Source: Spirochaetota bacterium (GTDB taxonomy: Bacteria > Spirochaetota > Brevinematia > Brevinematales > Brevinemataceae). From it: a DNA stretch of 64,000 bases. Location of the stretch: positions 30,593-94,592 of the forward strand of contig JAGUQW010000012.1 in assembly GCA_030154445.1 (NCBI GenBank), in the 5' to 3' direction. The notes beneath the pieces are model-generated. The model did not search any database, was not told the origin of the DNA, and saw only the letters and a list, made by a program, of their open reading frames with translations. The position numbers were made by a program, and so were the translations under genes. Below, piece after piece: positions 61,861 to 64,000 of the stretch; position 1 is the first letter of the stretch, and every line of letters begins with the position of its first letter.

Positions 61861-64000
61861 TTATTTAATATCATTTTTAATATCTTTTACTTCTTCTTCT
61901 ATTAATTCTAATTTACGATTAGATGTTTCTACATTATAAGTTTCAATAATATCACCAACTTTGAAATCATCATAATTAATAAAAGTAATACCACATTCAA
62001 ATCCTGTTTGAACTTCATTCACTTCATCTTTAAAACGACGTAAGCTTTTAAAAGATCCTGACCAAATTTGTGCACCTTCTCTGAATATTCTAACAACATT
62101 ACCTTTACGTAAGAAACCTTCTGTAATCATAGATCCAGCTACTTTACCAACATTAGTAATTTTAATAATTTCTTTAATTTCAGCTTCACCAATTTTAGTT
62201 TCAGATACAGCTGGATCTAACATTCCTTCAATAACACTATGTACATGTTCTACAAGATCATAAATTACATTATAACGACGAATAGGAATTTCAGCATTAT
62301 CGGCTCTGGTTTTAGCAATAGAGTCTACGCGAACACGAAATGCTAAAATAGCAGCTGCATTAGCAGCAGAGTCAGCTAGAGTTTGTGCTAACATAATATC
62401 ATTTTCACTAACTGTTCCTATACCAGAATGAACAACATTTACTTTAACTTCTGTATTTTTAAGTTTAGAAAGAGTGTACAAAATAGCTTCTAAAGAACCA
62501 TTTACATCAGCTTTAACAATAACTTTGTATTCTTTAAGATTAGGATTTTGAAGTCTTTCCATAGCATTTGACATAGAATACTTCTTTTGACGGATAATAT
62601 CTTCATTTCTTTTTAAGATAGCTCTTTTATTTGCTAATGTTCGAGCCTCATCTTCAGATAACATAATATGAAAATCATCTCCTGCTTCTGGAAGACTATC
62701 AAATCCCATAATTTCAATAGGCATAGATGGACCTGCAGAAATTTCTTTTCCACCTTTATCATTAAATAATGCTCTGATTTTGCCAAAAGTTGTTCCAGAT
62801 ACATAGGAATCACCAACTTTAGCAATACCATTTTTAATGATAACAGTAGCAATTGCACCACGCCCAACATCCATTTTAGATTCAATAACAAAACCTGTAC
62901 CAGTTCTATTTGGATTAGCGGTCAATTCCATAACTTCAGCTTGTAATAATACAGCATCTAATAATTCTGGAATACCTTGTCCTGTCATAGCTGATACTGG
63001 CATATACATAGTATCTCCACCCCAAGCTTCTGATAATAATCCATATTCAGATAACATTTGTTGAATTTTTTCAGGATTTGCATTTGGTAAATCAATTTTA
63101 TTTACAGCTACAATTATAGGAACTTTTGCTATTCTAGCATGACTTAAAGCTTCTAATGTTTGAGGTTTTGGACCTTCTTCTGCAGAAACAACAAGAATGA
63201 CAATATCTGTAATTAATGCACCTCTAGCTCTCATAGCTGTAAAAGCAGCATGTCCCGGTGTATCAAGAAAAGTAATAGTATTTCCTTGTGGTACTTTGAC
63301 AGAATAAGCTCCAATATGCTGAGTAATTCCACCAGATTCATGTGCAATAACATTAGTTTTTCTAATAGTATCAAGAAGCCTTGTTTTACCATGATCAACA
63401 TGTCCCATAATAGTAACAATAGGAGGTCTAGGAGATAAATCTTCAATTTTATCTTCTTCAATTTTAATTTGAACTTCTTCATGTTCATCTTTAATTACTA
63501 CACGACAATTAAATTCATCAGCGAGTAGAGTAGCTGTATCAGCATCTAAATCTTCATTAATTGTAGCTTGTTGTCCTAGTTTAAATAGTGTTGAGATAAG
63601 TTCAGCTGCCTTAAGATTCATTTTATGTGCTAAATCAGAAAGTTTAATAATTGGCCCAATTTCTATTTCTTCAGGAATTACAGCTTCACCTCTTTTCTTT
63701 TTACCAGCGATTTGAAGTTTATTTAGTGCAATTTCTTCTTGATGACGTCTGTTGTTTTTTTGAAAAACTTTTTTATCTTTATGAATAGCCTCACGACGAT
63801 GACTTGTAGTTTTACCATTACCTTGTTGAGATGTTGATGAAGTTGTTGTTACGCCACCTTGTCCACCAGAATTAGGTCTATTGTAGCCACCCTGTCCACC
63901 AGAATTAGGTCTATTGTAGCCACCCTGTCCACCAGAATTAGGTCTATTGTAGCCACCCTGTCCACCAGAATTAGGTCTATTGTAGCCACCCTGTCCACCA
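61861..64000 (-). CDS. infB: translation initiation factor IF-2, N-terminus cut by window edge
   Basis: The frame is open from the stop at 61861 past 63621 to the end of the window, so the visible part is about 713 codons and the start is outside. The C-terminal part has the G domain: '[14 protein letters not shown]', 'DTPGHAAF', 'AVNKIDLP' and '[12 protein letters not shown]'. Upstream is the IF2-N domain ('[20 protein letters not shown]') and a charged linker, then repeats [11 protein letters not shown] encoded by the 33-bp tandem repeat at 63854-64000. It brings initiator tRNA to the 30S subunit. The repeat-rich N-terminus is variable in this family. Confidence 0.95.
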   Translation of the reverse strand, partial: GGQGGYNRPNSGGQGGYNRPNSGGQGGYNRPNSGGQGGYNRPNSGGQGGVTTTSSTSQQGNGKTTSHRREAIHKDKKVFQKNNRRHQEEIALNKLQIAGKKKRGEAVIPEEIEIGPIIKLSDLAHKMNLKAAELISTLFKLGQQATINEDLDADTATLLADEFNCRVVIKDEHEEVQIKIEEDKIEDLSPRPPIVTIMGHVDHGKTRLLDTIRKTNVIAHESGGITQHIGAYSVKVPQGNTITFLDTPGHAAFTAMRARGALITDIVILVVSAEEGPKPQTLEALSHARIAKVPIIVAVNKIDLPNANPEKIQQMLSEYGLLSEAWGGDTMYMPVSAMTGQGIPELLDAVLLQAEVMELTANPNRTGTGFVIESKMDVGRGAIATVIIKNGIAKVGDSYVSGTTFGKIRALFNDKGGKEISAGPSMPIEIMGFDSLPEAGDDFHIMLSEDEARTLANKRAILKRNEDIIRQKKYSMSNAMERLQNPNLKEYKVIVKADVNGSLEAILYTLSKLKNTEVKVNVVHSGIGTVSENDIMLAQTLADSAANAAAILAFRVRVDSIAKTRADNAEIPIRRYNVIYDLVEHVHSVIEGMLDPAVSETKIGEAEIKEIIKITNVGKVAGSMITEGFLRKGNVVRIFREGAQIWSGSFKSLRRFKDEVNEVQTGFECGITFINYDDFKVGDIIETYNVETSNRKLELIEEEVKDIKNDIK
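63854..64000. repeat. 33-bp tandem repeat in infB
   Basis: Units start at 63854, 63887, 63920, 63953 and 63986 (last one cut by the window). The later units are identical; the first differs by one base. Each codes for [11 protein letters not shown] on the minus strand. Copy number is probably variable between strains. Confidence 0.95.

Noticed and set aside
62634..62891. 85-codon minus-strand ORF within infB
   Set aside because: It is an alternative frame of infB and its leucine-rich content is the usual off-frame signature.
63854..64000. CRISPR-like array
   Set aside because: The 33-base units are directly adjacent without spacers and are in frame within infB.

Overview
The window is one contig of a very AT-rich, Gram-negative-type bacterium. 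LptC/LptA-like envelope proteins, many lipoproteins, a PBP1A-type enzyme, a B12-dependent ribonucleotide reductase, a Bacteroidetes/spirochaete-style GlmU-like protein, a split transketolase and a sodium-pumping oxaloacetate decarboxylase together suggest an anaerobic, fermentative, probably host-associated organism. A low-GC spirochaete (Brachyspira/Brevinema-like) is my best guess. No 16S gene is present, so this is inference; a fusobacterium is the main alternative.

Region 1 (about 1-15150) is a Mu-related prophage or prophage-derived particle locus. A long leftward late operon encodes terminase, DUF935 portal, a gpI-type protease with nested scaffold, capsid, baseplate hub and spike, a frameshifted tail chaperone pair, tape measure, gp25-like baseplate protein, gp36-like connector, sheath and tube (cut by the window edge). 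An S24-type repressor faces a short rightward operon of three genes, including Gam-like and Mor-like proteins. No transposase or integrase is visible. A small rightward moron cassette sits inside the tail operon between 162-bp direct repeats.

Region 2 (about 15150-18220) is an RNA-rich junction. It holds a leftward 6S-like RNA, then tmRNA, then a stretch of tiny ORFs, gene fragments and repeated terminators, and a tRNA-Ser.

Region 3 (18266-31584) holds two secreted proteins, a maltose-type PTS permease with a GH4 6-phospho-glucosidase, a two-subunit transketolase, a polar amino-acid ABC transporter and the oxaloacetate decarboxylase operon. A decayed copy of the transketolase promoter and 5' end lies on the far side of the PTS genes, so that cassette is bracketed by homologous sequence.

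Region 4 (31588-64000) is mostly core genome: TrmB-like regulator, LptA/LptC, tRNA-Glu, ankyrin protein, trigger factor, UvrD/PcrA helicase, flippase, patatin, PBP1A, RecX, GpsA, RpoZ, MiaA, XseB-like, GlmU-like, PlsC, ScpA/ScpB, class II ribonucleotide reductase, ClpX/ClpP, a sensor kinase, a DHH phosphoesterase, RbfA and IF-2 (cut by the right edge).

The strongest leads are the 6S-like RNA, the transposase-less Mu-type locus with a permuted tail-module order, the programmed frameshift, the nested scaffold start, and the duplicated moron cassette.
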